NCBI RefSeq assembly: GCF_019132875.1
Contig: NZ_JAHSPF010000005.1
Span: forward strand, 248,001 to 312,000
Length of the DNA stretch: 64,000 nt
Reading direction: 5' to 3'
Source of the DNA: Erwinia phyllosphaerae
GTDB lineage: Bacteria > Pseudomonadota > Gammaproteobacteria > Enterobacterales > Enterobacteriaceae
This document shows, piece by piece, positions 1-9,815 of the stretch; within the stretch, counting starts at the first letter, position 1, and each line of letters starts with the position of its first letter. The notes beneath the pieces are model-generated. The model made no database searches and had not been told where the DNA came from. It was given only the letters and a program-made list of their open reading frames with translations. A program made the translations under genes and the position numbers.

Positions 1-747
1 GAGCAGCCAGGCTCTGGCGCGGCGGGCCGCTTCTTTATCCTGGCAATATACCGAGGAGAGTGCCGGCTCGGATACCTGGATTTCGTTATGCATAACGTCG
101 CCGGTAAACAGTGCGATTTCTCCAGCGGACGCAAAAGCGATGCTCATATGGCTGACGCTATGGCCGGGCGTCGGCAGAAAGTGGATGCCGGGCAGATACT
201 CTCCGCCGCTGTCCGCGATGAGTTCTGCTTTTCCGGCATCGATAATGGGCTGCACGCTATCGGTAAACACAATCAGGCGCGGCGCGGCGGCAGGCGTCTG
301 ATACCAGGCGATTTCACCTTCGGGAATAGCCCATGTTGCATTGGGAAAAGTGGGAACCCAGCGTTCGCCGTCCCACTTTGTGTTCCAGCCCACGTGGTCG
401 GTGTGCAAATGGGTATGCAGGACATAATCAATATCTTCCGGCTGCAGGCCGGTAGCCAGGAAATTATCCATCCACGGGCTGTTGAGCCGGTCGAAAAGCG
501 GGCTGAAAGGGCGCGACTTGTTGTTGCCCGTTGCGGTATCGATCAAAAAGCGCCCTTGCGGCGATTCTACCAGCCAGCTGTGAACGCTCATTTGCAGCGG
601 GCTATCCGGCGTCATGCCGCTGGCAAAGCCTTGCAGCTGTTGTTCGGTCACTTCCGGATAAAGCCTGGAGGCGGGCAGAGTTGCGGTTTGTTCCACAAGC
701 TTAGTGATTTTTAATTCACCAACGTTCCATGAGGGCAGGCTGCTCAT
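1..747 (-). CDS. MBL-fold metallo-hydrolase, C-terminus cut by window edge
   Basis: An open minus-strand frame runs from ATG at 747 to the left edge without a stop (249 codons visible). The protein begins MSSLPSWNVGELKITKL. Near residue 120 it carries the zinc-ligand signature HTHLHTDHVG (HxHxDH), and later LPTPGHSVSHM and FTGDVMHNE, which supply the downstream metal-binding His and Asp of the metallo-beta-lactamase fold. There is no signal peptide, so it is probably cytoplasmic. The substrate cannot be told from the motifs; relatives include lactonases and glyoxalase-II-like thioesterases. The start lies 31 bp behind the stop of the Rdx-family gene on the same strand and the two may be co-transcribed. 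The C-terminus lies outside the window. Confidence 0.85.
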   Translation of the reverse strand, partial: MSSLPSWNVGELKITKLVEQTATLPASRLYPEVTEQQLQGFASGMTPDSPLQMSVHSWLVESPQGRFLIDTATGNNKSRPFSPLFDRLNSPWMDNFLATGLQPEDIDYVLHTHLHTDHVGWNTKWDGERWVPTFPNATWAIPEGEIAWYQTPAAAPRLIVFTDSVQPIIDAGKAELIADSGGEYLPGIHFLPTPGHSVSHMSIAFASAGEIALFTGDVMHNEIQVSEPALSSVYCQDKEAARRARAWLL

Positions 748-778
748 ATTTTTCCTTTTTTATTAGTCAGTAAAAAAG

Positions 779-1057
779 CTACGCCCTGTCAATATGCCCT
801 AAATCCCGCTCGGGAAAACAGTAATTACGCACTCGCTGCTTCAGTTCCTTCACCTCCGGGAAACCGCCGTCCGCCTTACGGTCCCACAGCAGATGACCGT
901 CAACGGCGATCTGATAGATGCCGCCGGTACCCGGCACCAGCGTTACCGAAGCCAAATCGGTGCCGAAAGTGTGCAGCAGCTCCTGAGCCATCCAGCCCGC
1001 GCGCAGCAGCCAGTTACATTGGGAACAGTATTGAATAGTGATGGCAGGCGATGTCAT
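779..1057 (-). CDS. SelT/SelW/SelH (Rdx) family protein, Cys form
   Basis: This 92-residue protein has the thioredoxin-like Rdx fold signature: beta strand ITIQYCSQCNW with a CxxC at residues 11-14, then the GTGGIYQIAVDG strand-turn and a C-terminal EVKELKQRVR helix. Members are small redox or methionine-sulfoxide-linked proteins of uncertain substrate. This bacterial form uses Cys in place of selenocysteine, because both positions are ordinary TGC/TGT-type codons. It sits upstream of and on the same strand as the MBL-fold hydrolase. Its length is typical for the family. The family call is fairly sure and the physiological role is unknown. Confidence 0.8.
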   Translation of the reverse strand: MTSPAITIQYCSQCNWLLRAGWMAQELLHTFGTDLASVTLVPGTGGIYQIAVDGHLLWDRKADGGFPEVKELKQRVRNYCFPERDLGHIDRA

Positions 1058-1182
1058 GGGTTACGTCCGGCAAAAAAGAAGAAAAGCCATCTTCTGGCGA
1101 ACGTTGGAAGCTGTCAAGACGGCAGAGCGTCACGCTTTGCTTATCGTATAAATCAGCTGGCGAAATGATTGCCATTAGCAAT

Positions 1183-1201
1183 CAATATGATTATCATTCG
1201 C
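1183..1201 (+). promoter_or_regulatory. Probable Fur box upstream of the heme uptake operon
   Basis: The 19-mer at 1183-1201 matches the classical Fur consensus GATAATGATAATCATTATC at 13 of 19 positions by eye, with the core GATTATCATT. A second partial core (AATAATGATTAA) lies at about 1272-1283. Both lie upstream of the heme receptor start, as expected for Fur repression. Binding is inferred. Confidence 0.6.
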
Positions 1202-1297
1202 ATTCAACATCAGTCAGGGATCGACTGCAATAACGCGCGGCGGGCGCTTTTGGCGGCAATGTGAGTCGATACTAATAATGATTAAAGGCTTACCAGA

Positions 1298-3661
1298 ATG
1301 CTTAAAAAAATTTCTCCTCAGGGATCTTTCCAGACCTCCATCCTGTTTACCGCGCTGGTGGCTGTAGGCTGTGCTTCAGCGGCACAGACTACGACCATCA
1401 CCTCCACCGACAGTCAGCCAGCTACGGACACCGAGCCGCAAATGGTGGTAACGGCACCGCAGCCGAAGAAAGAAGCGGGCGGTAAAACCACTATTACCGC
1501 AGCAGAAATGCAAAAGAAAGGCACTACCGATTTCGGTTCGGTGATGCGCTATGAACCGTTAATCAGCGCCACCGGCGTCAGCGGCGGATCGGGGGCGGGC
1601 AAAAGCGGTTTCGATCGCGGCGGCTACACCGGCTATAACATTCGCGGCCTGGAAAGCAACCGCGTCGGGCTGGATGTAGACGGCATTCCTCAGCCGGAAG
1701 CTACGGGACGTGGCTATGCCAGCCGCGCGGGCGTGAACACCTTTGGCATTGGCCGCGACTATATCGATCCCTATATCTATGGTCAGGTTGATATCGAATC
1801 CGGCGCGACCTCTACAGCCACGGCGAACAATGCGATTGGCGGCGCGGTTTCATTCCTGCCGAAATCGGCGGACGACTATCTCACCCCTGATAAATCGACT
1901 TACTTTGGCTACCAGTCGGGCTACGATTCATCCAACCGCAGCTGGCACAACGGCATTACCGCCGCGGCTGGCGATGAAATTTTACGCGGCGTGCTGGTCT
2001 ACAGCCGCCGCGACGGCCAGGAAACGCGCAACAACAGCCATACGCTCAGCGCTTATCCGGCCAACTGGCACTCCAACGCGCTGATGGCCTCCGGGATCTG
2101 GCAGCCCAACGATGAGCATAAATTTACCGGCACTGCTGACTATTACGATAAAACCAACCATACACATTACGACGCGTGGGACAGCAGCGGCAATACCATC
2201 TGGGGAACGGCACAGCAGCAAAGCCACACTCGCCGCTGGGGCGTTAGCCTGAAGGATGAATGGACGCCTGCCAGTGATGTTGTCGACAGCCTCACCTCCC
2301 GGCTTTATTACCAACAGACCCAGGCGCATGACAATACCTATATGCCTTCCAGCGCAAGGGCGATGGAGCGGGTCTATTCCGATTACGATGTTGATACCTA
2401 TGGTTTTGCCACCAGCCTGGTCAAAACGCTGGGGCGCCATGAGCTAAGCGCTGGCCTGAACGGCAGTATCAGCGACAGCAAGCGGCCATTCCGTCAGGAG
2501 CCTGTGGCCAGCCAGTACAGCGTCATTATGCAGCCCCAGGCCGACAGCCGTAGCTACGTGCTGGGCGGCTATGTGCAGGATAAAATTCATTTCGATCTGG
2601 CTGGTCACGACTTCAGCATCGTACCCGGCGCGCGCGTGGCTTACCAAAGCATCAGGCCGCAAAACCTCAGCAGCCTGACCACTGAAAGCACGGTCATTAC
2701 CGAAGCCGATATGCAGAAGCTTTACGGGCAGAAGAATACGGATACGCAGCTGTTGCCGTCGCTGAGCTTTAACTATGACATTACGCCGCAGATGATGGCC
2801 TGGATAATGTATAAGCGCGGCGCGCAGTTCCCGAACGCCAGCCAGCTTTACGGTTCATGGAATCTGGGATCCAGCTATGCCGGTTCCGCGCAGTACGCGC
2901 TTATCGGCAACGCGAAGCTAAAAACGGAAACCAGCAATAACCTCGAGTGGGGAGTAAAAGGCCAGGCCGCTCAGGGCGTGACGCTGAACGCCTCTATGTT
3001 TTACAACACCTACGACAACTTTATCGCCTATACCCGCTACACGCGATCCGGCAGCCCGACAAAATTCACCAGCGTGCCGTCAAATATTTACACTATCTAC
3101 CAGGCGGAAAATCGTGATAAAGCTTTTATCTATGGTGGTCAAATCAGCACGAAGCTGAATGTTGGCAGCTGGTTTGAGCAGGCCAACGGCCTGAGCACGA
3201 CTTTTGCGCTGGGCTACAGCCAGGGTAAAGCGAAATCCAGCTATGCGGGCGACAGCTATGTCGATCTGGACAGCGTCGCGCCGCTCAAGGCGATTGTTGG
3301 CGTGGCGTGGGACGATCCGGCAAAAGTCTATGGCGCAGCCGTGACGGCGACCTTTGTTAAAGGCAAGCGCGCCACCGATACCAACCGCGAAAGCTACAGC
3401 AATAACGGCGCGTCGCTGACCGATTCCAGCTCGGAATATATGCGCGTGCCGGGTTATGGCATGGTCGATATGACCGCTTACTGGCAGGTCGCGAAAAACG
3501 TCCGCGTTAACGGCGGCGTTTATAACCTTACCGACCGCAAATATTGGGATTACCTGAGCAGCCGTAACCTGACCGAAAGCACTAACCAGGATGCTGCTGA
3601 TAAGGCGCTGGCGGTAATGCCGGGACGCAGCTTCCAGCTGGGCGTCAACGTCGATTTCTGA
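1298..3661 (+). CDS. hmuR: TonB-dependent heme/hemoglobin outer-membrane receptor
   Basis: This 787-residue protein has an N-terminal signal region (hydrophobic about residues 14-28), a TonB-box-like QMVVTAP near residue 48, a plug domain (NIRGLESNRVGLDVDGIP) and a long beta-barrel ending in aromatic F (LGVNVDF). It opens an operon with hmuS, hmuT, hmuU and hmuV, which fixes the substrate class as heme or hemoproteins. It is about 110 residues longer than Yersinia HmuR/HemR and resembles the hemoglobin/transferrin/lactoferrin receptor class. The barrel segment equivalent to the FRAP box reads YKRGAQFPNASQLY (about 505-518). The NPNL equivalent is degenerate and no histidine lies between them. 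The start at 1298 has a TAAAGG ribosome site about 10 nt upstream. Fur-like sites upstream suggest iron repression. Confidence 0.85.
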   Translation: MLKKISPQGSFQTSILFTALVAVGCASAAQTTTITSTDSQPATDTEPQMVVTAPQPKKEAGGKTTITAAEMQKKGTTDFGSVMRYEPLISATGVSGGSGAGKSGFDRGGYTGYNIRGLESNRVGLDVDGIPQPEATGRGYASRAGVNTFGIGRDYIDPYIYGQVDIESGATSTATANNAIGGAVSFLPKSADDYLTPDKSTYFGYQSGYDSSNRSWHNGITAAAGDEILRGVLVYSRRDGQETRNNSHTLSAYPANWHSNALMASGIWQPNDEHKFTGTADYYDKTNHTHYDAWDSSGNTIWGTAQQQSHTRRWGVSLKDEWTPASDVVDSLTSRLYYQQTQAHDNTYMPSSARAMERVYSDYDVDTYGFATSLVKTLGRHELSAGLNGSISDSKRPFRQEPVASQYSVIMQPQADSRSYVLGGYVQDKIHFDLAGHDFSIVPGARVAYQSIRPQNLSSLTTESTVITEADMQKLYGQKNTDTQLLPSLSFNYDITPQMMAWIMYKRGAQFPNASQLYGSWNLGSSYAGSAQYALIGNAKLKTETSNNLEWGVKGQAAQGVTLNASMFYNTYDNFIAYTRYTRSGSPTKFTSVPSNIYTIYQAENRDKAFIYGGQISTKLNVGSWFEQANGLSTTFALGYSQGKAKSSYAGDSYVDLDSVAPLKAIVGVAWDDPAKVYGAAVTATFVKGKRATDTNRESYSNNGASLTDSSSEYMRVPGYGMVDMTAYWQVAKNVRVNGGVYNLTDRKYWDYLSSRNLTESTNQDAADKALAVMPGRSFQLGVNVDF

Positions 3662-3672
3662 TGATTAACTTT

Positions 3673-3692
3673 GCCCTGCGCAGGCGCAGGGC
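3673..3692 (+). promoter_or_regulatory. Intergenic hairpin between hmuR and hmuS
   Basis: Arms 3673-3681 (GCCCTGCGC) and 3684-3692 (GCGCAGGGC) form a near-perfect stem just after the receptor stop and are not followed by a T tract. Such hairpins commonly protect the upstream message or lower expression of downstream genes. The role is inferred. Confidence 0.45.
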
Positions 3693-3706
3693 TGTATGGA
3701 GAGCAG

Positions 3707-4738
3707 ATGATGAACCTTTTTCAACGTTACCAGCAGCTGAAAGCTGAACACCCTAAAAAATATGCTCGCGATCTGGCCGACCTGCTGGGCGTTAGCGAAG
3801 CTGAGCTAACCCATGCCCGCATGCAGGAAGATGCCGTAGCGCTGAAGCCGGATGCCAGAGCGCTGCTAACCGCGCTGGAAGCCGCAGGTGAAACCAAATC
3901 CATTACCCGCAACGCTTTTGCCGTACATGAACAGATTGGCCGCTATGAAAACCTGCGTCTCGGCGACCATGCCGGACTGATCCTCAATCCACGCGCACTG
4001 GATCAGCGCCTGTTTCCCCACCAGTGGAAAAGCTTTTTTGCGCTACACGAAGAGACAGCGCGCGGCGAACGCTACAGTATTCAAATCTTTGATGCGCATG
4101 GCGATGCAGTGCTAAAAATCTACGCCACGCCAGAAAGCGATATGGCCGCCTGGCATGCTCTTATCGCCGACTTTCGCCTGGCAGAGGTGCCCGAGCTTAG
4201 CGTTATCCCCGTTACGCCAGCCAGCCTGAACCCGCAGCCGGACAATGCGGCCATCGAGCAGGAGTGGCGCGCAATGACCGATGTGCATCAGTTCTTTGGG
4301 CTGCTGAAGCGGCATAATATTTCACGGCAGCAGGCTTTTCGCGCGGTGCCCAACGATCTGGCGCAGCAGGTGGATAACAGTGCGCTTAACACACTGCTGA
4401 CGCAGGCCGTTAAGGACGGCAACGAAATCATGATTTTTATCGGCAACCGCGGCTGCGTGCAAATTTTCACCGGTGCGGTCGAGAAGCTGGTACCGATGGA
4501 GAACTGGCTAAATATTTTTAATCCAACCTTTACGCTGCATCTGATGGAGGACACCCTCGCAGAGAGCTGGATCACCCGCAAACCCACGGCCGATGGCTTT
4601 GTCACCAGCCTGGAGCTGTTTGCCGCTGACGGCACGCAGATAGCGCAGTTGTACGGCCAGCGTACAGAAGGCGAGCCGGAGCAGGCGCGCTGGCGCGAGC
4701 AGGTGGCGCTTCTGGTCGGTGAGGGCGCAGCGGCATGA
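3707..4738 (+). CDS. hmuS: Hemin-degrading/heme chaperone protein HmuS
   Basis: This HemS/ChuS/HmuS family protein (343 residues, family about 345) is cytoplasmic and binds or oxidatively degrades heme delivered by HmuTUV. It shows the two-fold repeat of the family ([17 protein letters not shown] in the N half, [16 protein letters not shown] in the C half). The motif [10 protein letters not shown] contains the expected axial heme ligand at His194. An upstream TTG in frame at 3671 exists, but GGAGAG at 3698-3703 supports ATG at 3707 or the adjacent ATG at 3710. The stop overlaps the hmuT start by ATGA, indicating translational coupling. Confidence 0.92.
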   Translation: MMNLFQRYQQLKAEHPKKYARDLADLLGVSEAELTHARMQEDAVALKPDARALLTALEAAGETKSITRNAFAVHEQIGRYENLRLGDHAGLILNPRALDQRLFPHQWKSFFALHEETARGERYSIQIFDAHGDAVLKIYATPESDMAAWHALIADFRLAEVPELSVIPVTPASLNPQPDNAAIEQEWRAMTDVHQFFGLLKRHNISRQQAFRAVPNDLAQQVDNSALNTLLTQAVKDGNEIMIFIGNRGCVQIFTGAVEKLVPMENWLNIFNPTFTLHLMEDTLAESWITRKPTADGFVTSLELFAADGTQIAQLYGQRTEGEPEQARWREQVALLVGEGAAA

Positions 4739-5553
4739 AACACTGGCTGATTGCACTGCTGGCGTTGCCCTTTGCGCTGATGGCGGAAGAGCGGGTCATC
4801 ACCATTGGTGGCGACGTCACGGAGATAGTCTATGCGCTGGGTGCCCAACAGGATCTGGTGGCGCGCGACTCCACCAGCCTGCGGCCTGCGCTGGCAACAA
4901 AATTGCCGGACGTGGGCTATATGCGTCAGCTCAACGCGGAAGGAATTCTGGCGATGCGGCCAACGCTGGTGATTGCCAGCGAGCTGGCGAAGCCTTCGCT
5001 GGCGTTGCAGCAGGTCGCGCAGGCTGGCGTAAAAGTTGTCACGGTAACCGGCGAACCTTCGCTGGCGGCCATTCATCAGAAAATTGCTACCGTTGCCGGC
5101 GCGCTGCATCAGGAAGAAGAGGGCAAAGCGCTGGAAGCGAAGCTGGACAGCCAGCTGGCCGACGTGAATGAGAAGCCGCTGCCGGTAAAAGTGCTGTTCA
5201 TCCTTAGCCATACCGGTATGAAGGCGCAGGCTGCCGGAACGGGCACGGCGGCGGATGGTGCCATCCGTAGCGCAGGGCTGGTTAACGCGATGGGCAACGT
5301 GCCGCACTATCAGGCGCTCACCCAGGAAGGCATTGTAGCCAGTGCGCCGCAGCTGGTGGTTATCGGGAGAGACGGCATGAAGGCGCTGGGCGATGAAGAA
5401 GCTATCTGGCAGCTGCCCGGGCTGGCGCTGACTCCGGCGGGCAAACATCGCAATCTGCTGGTGGTGGATGAGATGGCGCTGCTGGGTTTTGGGCTACATA
5501 CGCCTGAGGCTATTGCCAGATTGCGTAAAGCGGCGCAAGCGATAGCGCAATGA
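4735..5553 (+). CDS. hmuT: Heme ABC transporter periplasmic binding protein
   Basis: This 272-residue class III substrate-binding protein has a cleavable signal (about residues 1-17, [17 protein letters not shown]). It contains [14 protein letters not shown] and [16 protein letters not shown], the latter with Tyr62, the likely heme-ligating tyrosine known from HmuT/ShuT homologues. It passes heme from the receptor to HmuUV. ATGA overlaps at both ends (with hmuS and hmuU) show tight operon coupling. Confidence 0.93.
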   Translation: MKHWLIALLALPFALMAEERVITIGGDVTEIVYALGAQQDLVARDSTSLRPALATKLPDVGYMRQLNAEGILAMRPTLVIASELAKPSLALQQVAQAGVKVVTVTGEPSLAAIHQKIATVAGALHQEEEGKALEAKLDSQLADVNEKPLPVKVLFILSHTGMKAQAAGTGTAADGAIRSAGLVNAMGNVPHYQALTQEGIVASAPQLVVIGRDGMKALGDEEAIWQLPGLALTPAGKHRNLLVVDEMALLGFGLHTPEAIARLRKAAQAIAQ

Positions 5554-6548
5554 AAATGAACGTGCGGCGCGGACTATGGCTAATGCTTGCGTTGACGGTA
5601 ACGACGGCACTGTTTGCCGCCGGAACGGGCGCAATGCGGCTGTCGCTGCCGATGGTCTGGCGCGCGCCTGCCGACAGTATGATCTGGCAGATTTGGTGGA
5701 CTATCCGGCTGCCGCGCGTGCTGCTGGCTATACTGGTCGGCAGCGCGCTGGCGGTCTCGGGCGCGACGATGCAGGGCCTTTTTCGCAATCCGCTGGCCGA
5801 TCCCGGCCTGCTTGGCATCAGCAGCGGTGCTTCCTTGGCGCTGGCTTGCGCAATAGTGATGCCCTTAACGCTTCCCGCCGTGCTGGCTTTATGGTGGCCC
5901 ATGCTGGCCGCCTTTGTCGGTAGCCTGGCCGTGACCATAGTTATTTTTCTGTTGAGCCGCCGTAGCCGCACCACGCTTTCCCGCCTGCTGTTGGCCGGTA
6001 TCGCCATTAACGCTATCTGCGGTGCGGCGGTTGGCGTGCTCTCCTGGCTCAGCAACGACCAGCAGCTGCGCCAGCTTTCGTTGTGGGGCATGGGATCGCT
6101 GGGGCAGGCGCAGTGGTCGACGGTGTCGGCCTGCGCCGCGCTGGTTATTCCGGCCATGCTGGCCACGCAGTGGCAGGCAAAACGGTTGAATTTGCTACAG
6201 CTGGGTGATGAAGAAGCGCACTATCTTGGCGTTAACGTCAGGCAGACGCAGCGCGTGCTGCTGGTGCTCAGCGCGCTGTTAGTCGCCGCTGCGGTGGCGG
6301 TGAGCGGCGTGATCGGTTTTATCGGCCTGGTGGTGCCGCATCTGATCAGGCTTTGCGCTGGCGGCGACCATCGCTGGCTCCTGCCTGCCTCCGCGCTGCT
6401 GGGGGCCATGCTGCTGATGGCGGCCGATACGCTGGCGCGCACGCTGGTAGCACCGGCAGAAATGCCGGTTGGCTTATTAACCAGCCTGCTGGGCGCGCCG
6501 TGGTTTTTATGGTTGATATTGCGCAGACGGGAAAGCGGCGATGAGTAA
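5550..6548 (+). CDS. hmuU: Heme ABC transporter permease
   Basis: This 332-residue FecCD-type (BtuC family) permease has about ten hydrophobic segments. It shows the family motifs [35 protein letters not shown] and [13 protein letters not shown], the last being the cytoplasmic coupling region that contacts the ATPase. It functions as an inner-membrane homodimer with HmuV. The start overlaps the hmuT stop and the end overlaps hmuV by 8 bp. Confidence 0.94.
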   Translation: MKMNVRRGLWLMLALTVTTALFAAGTGAMRLSLPMVWRAPADSMIWQIWWTIRLPRVLLAILVGSALAVSGATMQGLFRNPLADPGLLGISSGASLALACAIVMPLTLPAVLALWWPMLAAFVGSLAVTIVIFLLSRRSRTTLSRLLLAGIAINAICGAAVGVLSWLSNDQQLRQLSLWGMGSLGQAQWSTVSACAALVIPAMLATQWQAKRLNLLQLGDEEAHYLGVNVRQTQRVLLVLSALLVAAAVAVSGVIGFIGLVVPHLIRLCAGGDHRWLLPASALLGAMLLMAADTLARTLVAPAEMPVGLLTSLLGAPWFLWLILRRRESGDE

Positions 6549-7314
6549 CCTGTTGCAGGCCAGCCAGCTCTCTTACCGCGTCGGTTCACGTCTGCTGATC
6601 GACGGCGTTTCATGCACGCTAAAGCCGGGAGAAATGGTTGCGCTGATTGGCCCCAACGGCGCAGGAAAATCCACGCTGTTACGTATGTTAACCGGCTATC
6701 TGACGCCTGATTCAGGAGAATGCCTGCTCGAGGGACAGCCGGTTGGCCGTTGGCCGAGCGAAAAGCTGGCCCGCACCCGCGCAGTGATGCGGCAACAAAG
6801 TCACGTTGAATTTCCCTTAAGCGTGCGCGAAGTCGTGGCAATGGGACGCGCCCCCTGGCCGGACGGCTCCCGTTCTGCTGTTACGGATGAGGTGATGCAG
6901 CTTACCGGCTGCGAAAGTCTGGCGCGCCGCGATTACCGTCGGCTTTCCGGCGGCGAACAGCAGCGGGTTCAGCTGGCGCGAGTGCTGGCCCAGCTCTGGC
7001 ATGACGACGGGCCGCGCGGCTGGTTATTTCTGGACGAGCCGACCTCGGCGCTGGATCTTTATCACCAGCAGCATGCTCTGCGCCTGCTGCACCAGCTAAG
7101 CCGAACAGGCCAGCTGGCGGTCTGCTGCGTATTGCACGATCTTAACCTGGCGGCGCTCTGGTCTGACACCATGCTACTGCTGCATAAGGGCAAACTGGTG
7201 GCCAGCGGCACGCCCGCTGAGGTAATGACCGAACGGACGCTGACGCACTTCTATCAGGCTGAACTGGATGTTTACCACCACGGCGTCGTGCCGCAAATTA
7301 TGCTGCGGCGTTAA
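6541..7314 (+). CDS. hmuV: Heme ABC transporter ATP-binding protein
   Basis: This 257-residue ABC ATPase has Walker [10 protein letters not shown] (residues 37-45), signature LSGGEQQR, Walker B WLFLDEP and a switch His in VLHDLNLA. It energises HmuU. It is the last gene of the hmu operon and is followed after its stop by a strong hairpin that it shares with the convergent PBP2 gene. Confidence 0.95.
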   Translation: MSNLLQASQLSYRVGSRLLIDGVSCTLKPGEMVALIGPNGAGKSTLLRMLTGYLTPDSGECLLEGQPVGRWPSEKLARTRAVMRQQSHVEFPLSVREVVAMGRAPWPDGSRSAVTDEVMQLTGCESLARRDYRRLSGGEQQRVQLARVLAQLWHDDGPRGWLFLDEPTSALDLYHQQHALRLLHQLSRTGQLAVCCVLHDLNLAALWSDTMLLLHKGKLVASGTPAEVMTERTLTHFYQAELDVYHHGVVPQIMLRR

Positions 7315-7346
7315 TGGGCGGTGATAGCATCTGTTATCACCGCCCA
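7315..7346. terminator. Bidirectional hairpin between hmuV and the PBP2 paralogue
   Basis: A 12-bp perfect stem (7315-7326 with 7335-7346, TGGGCGGTGATA/TATCACCGCCCA) with an 8-nt loop sits between two convergent genes. There is no long T tract on either side, so termination may be partial or the hairpin may protect the 3' ends. Confidence 0.65.
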
Positions 7347-7358
7347 ATGCCGGGAGGA

Positions 7359-9254
7359 TTACTGCGCGGTCATGTTGCTTTGCGGATCGGCAGTGGGCGC
7401 CATTGGCGTAACGTCCGGCGGCAGGAAAATATGGTCAAGAATATTTCTTACCAGCGGCGCAGCCGTGACGCCGTTAATCCCGCCGTTTTCCAGAATCAGC
7501 GCTATCGCCACCTTAGGCTTATCGAACGGCGCAAAAGCGGTATAGAAAATATGGTCGCGCAGCCGCACAGGGATCATTTTGGCGTTATAGACCTGGTTCT
7601 GCTTCAGGCCAAATACCTGTGAAGTCCCGCTTTTCGCCGCAATGCCGTAAGGCGCGGTATGGAAATATTTATAGCCGGTGCCGTTAGGCGCGTTGGCCAT
7701 ACCGAACATCGCCCGGCGTACTAATCCCCAGTAAGGAGAGTTAGCATCGCCAATCTGCTGTGCGGGTAGCGTTGGCTGCCAGAGCGTCACGTTTTTACCC
7801 TGTTTCTCTTCATACATCAGATGCGGCTGAATAACGCGACCGTTATTAATCAGCGTCGCCATCGCTTTTACCATCTGAATCGGCGTCGCTATCCAGTAAC
7901 CCTGACCGATGCCCACGGAAACGGTATCGCCCTGGTACCAGCCTTTCTTATGTACCTTCTGCTTCCATTCGCGGCTGGGCAGCAGGCCATTGTACTCTTC
8001 GTTGAGATCGATGCCGGTCGATTTGCCGTAGCCGAACTGGCTGAGCATGGTATGAATGCGGTCGATGCCCATCATAAAAGCGACCTGATAAAAGAAGGTG
8101 TCCGCTGACTCTTCGATCGCGCGCGTCACGTCCAGCATGCCGTGTCCTGACTTCTTCCAGTCGCGGTATTTACGCTCGGTGCCGGGCAGCGTCCAGGTTG
8201 GTGCGCCAAAAAAGCTGGTTTGCGGCGTGATCACGTGGGTTAACAGCGCCGACATGGCCATATAGGGCTTAACGGTAGAAGCAGGCGGATAAAGGCCCTG
8301 GGTCACACGGTTAATTAACGGTAGATCTTTATTTGCCAGCAGGGTCTTATAGGCTTTGTAACTGATGCCTTTCACAAACGGGTTAGGATCGTAGCTGGGG
8401 CTGGAAACCATCGCCAACACTTCGCCATCCTTTGGATTTTCAATCAGCACCGCGGCGCGCTGGCCGACCAGCTGCGTTTCGACATACTGCTGTAAATGCA
8501 GGTCCAGCGTCAGATAGATATTTTTACCGGCAACGGGCGGCACCTCTTTCAATACGCGGATCACGCGGCCGTGGTTATCCACTTCCACTTCCTGATAGCC
8601 GGTTTTGCCGTGCAGGACCGATTCGTAGTAGCCTTCAATGCCCTGTTTGCCGATGTTGTGGTCGGCGGCATAGTTCTCGCTGATGCCCGCCTTATCCAGC
8701 CGTTTATAATCGTTGTCGTTAATTTTTGAGACATAGCCGACCACGTGCGCCAGGTCAGCACCGTAAGGATACTGGCGATCTTCGTAGCTATTGATATCGA
8801 CGCCGGTAAATTTGAACTGGTTAACCGAAAAGCGCGCGACCTCTTCGTCGGTCAGCTCGGTTTTCAGCACGACCGGCTTATAGCGGCTGGCGCTATGAAG
8901 GTTATGGGTGAAGGTTTCGATATCTTCGGCGGAAAGGTCGACAATTGGCGTTAGCTGAGCCAGTAACGCCTTCATATCCTGTACTTTATAGGGCAGGATC
9001 TCAATGTCATACCAGGTAACATTTTTTACCAGCGGGATGCCATTACGGTCGTAAATGATGCCGCGCGTGGGCGCAACGGGGATCATTTTTATATCGTTTT
9101 CGTTGGAACGCGTCTGGTAGTACTTGTTTTGTTCAATCTGCAGATGCCAGAGGTTAACGCCGAGGGTGACAAAACCCGCCAGCACTATCCCAAAGGCGAC
9201 CAGTGCCCTGCGAACAAACAGCTTCTCTTCTTCTGCAAAATCTCTGAATTTCAT
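7359..9254 (-). CDS. Second penicillin-binding protein 2 (MrdA paralogue)
   Basis: This 631-residue class B PBP is closely similar in layout to E. coli MrdA. It has a short cytoplasmic N-terminus, one membrane anchor (about residues 17-38), a pedestal domain (APTRGIIYDRNGIPL) and a transpeptidase domain with STVK (Ser326 nucleophile, Lys329), SAD (383-385) and KSGT. It cross-links peptidoglycan in side-wall synthesis. In the usual mrd locus PBP2 is followed by rodA and preceded by rlmH. Here it stands alone beside the heme operon, so it is probably a lineage-specific extra copy comparable to Salmonella PBP2SAL rather than the housekeeping gene. That reading assumes a canonical mrdA exists elsewhere in the genome. 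Confidence 0.85.
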   Translation of the reverse strand: MKFRDFAEEEKLFVRRALVAFGIVLAGFVTLGVNLWHLQIEQNKYYQTRSNENDIKMIPVAPTRGIIYDRNGIPLVKNVTWYDIEILPYKVQDMKALLAQLTPIVDLSAEDIETFTHNLHSASRYKPVVLKTELTDEEVARFSVNQFKFTGVDINSYEDRQYPYGADLAHVVGYVSKINDNDYKRLDKAGISENYAADHNIGKQGIEGYYESVLHGKTGYQEVEVDNHGRVIRVLKEVPPVAGKNIYLTLDLHLQQYVETQLVGQRAAVLIENPKDGEVLAMVSSPSYDPNPFVKGISYKAYKTLLANKDLPLINRVTQGLYPPASTVKPYMAMSALLTHVITPQTSFFGAPTWTLPGTERKYRDWKKSGHGMLDVTRAIEESADTFFYQVAFMMGIDRIHTMLSQFGYGKSTGIDLNEEYNGLLPSREWKQKVHKKGWYQGDTVSVGIGQGYWIATPIQMVKAMATLINNGRVIQPHLMYEEKQGKNVTLWQPTLPAQQIGDANSPYWGLVRRAMFGMANAPNGTGYKYFHTAPYGIAAKSGTSQVFGLKQNQVYNAKMIPVRLRDHIFYTAFAPFDKPKVAIALILENGGINGVTAAPLVRNILDHIFLPPDVTPMAPTADPQSNMTAQ

Positions 9255-9815
9255 TACCGGGCAATCGCGTCGCTTTCATTTTCTTGCAACATGATAGAGA
9301 TTACTCAACAAATCACGACCTGAAAGATGCATCCCCGGCAAATAAAGTGTGACATTTATTGTCGTTGTAACAAGGGCGATTACGAATAGCTGAGTAATAA
9401 CGATGGCGCCATAAACAGCGTTATATTTCTGTATTAGAAACCACCCACCAGGGGCGCTTTATCCCCATTGCTGTAAGAGTAATGCTGTTTTTATGGCCTT
9501 TCGCCCTATCTGTACTTCAAAAGCGTGCAGGCTGGTTCGGCAGCGGCTGACCGCTTTTGCCGTGTCGCTTCGCAGCATTAACCGCTTATCTCCTCCTGCG
9601 CGATTGCCCTAATAATCCAGCAATAGCTGGCACACGCATTTTGCCATCCGCGTTTGCAGCCACGCCGCTTGTTGCACCATCCTGCGTTTCGTCTCAAGCG
9701 GTGGCCAATCCGTAGTTAAATCGCAATAGCGGTTCAACTGACCAGCTTATCGCGCTCAGCCCGTATGGCTCTGGCGATAAGCCTGTCATTATGCTTAACA
9801 AACCATGAGGTTTTT
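9255..9815. other. Non-coding gap upstream of PBP2 paralogue and OYE gene
   Basis: This gap separates two divergent genes, so both promoters should lie here. I see no gene. Two inverted repeats stand out: AATAAA/TTTATT at 9341-9360, nearer the PBP2 start, and CTTATCGC at 9746-9753 with GCGATAAG at 9774-9781. The second is 35 bp before the OYE start and could be an operator for it. Neither matches a regulator I can name. Confidence 0.4.

Noticed and set aside
88..714. Plus-strand 208-codon ORF at the left edge
   Set aside because: It is antisense to the metallo-beta-lactamase-fold gene, whose HxHxDH motif is clear on the minus strand.
4288..5448. 386-codon minus-strand ORF across hmuS and hmuT
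   Set aside because: Long only because of GC-rich codon use of the overlapping hmu genes; the sequence is low in family features and rich in Arg/Gln typical of antisense frames.
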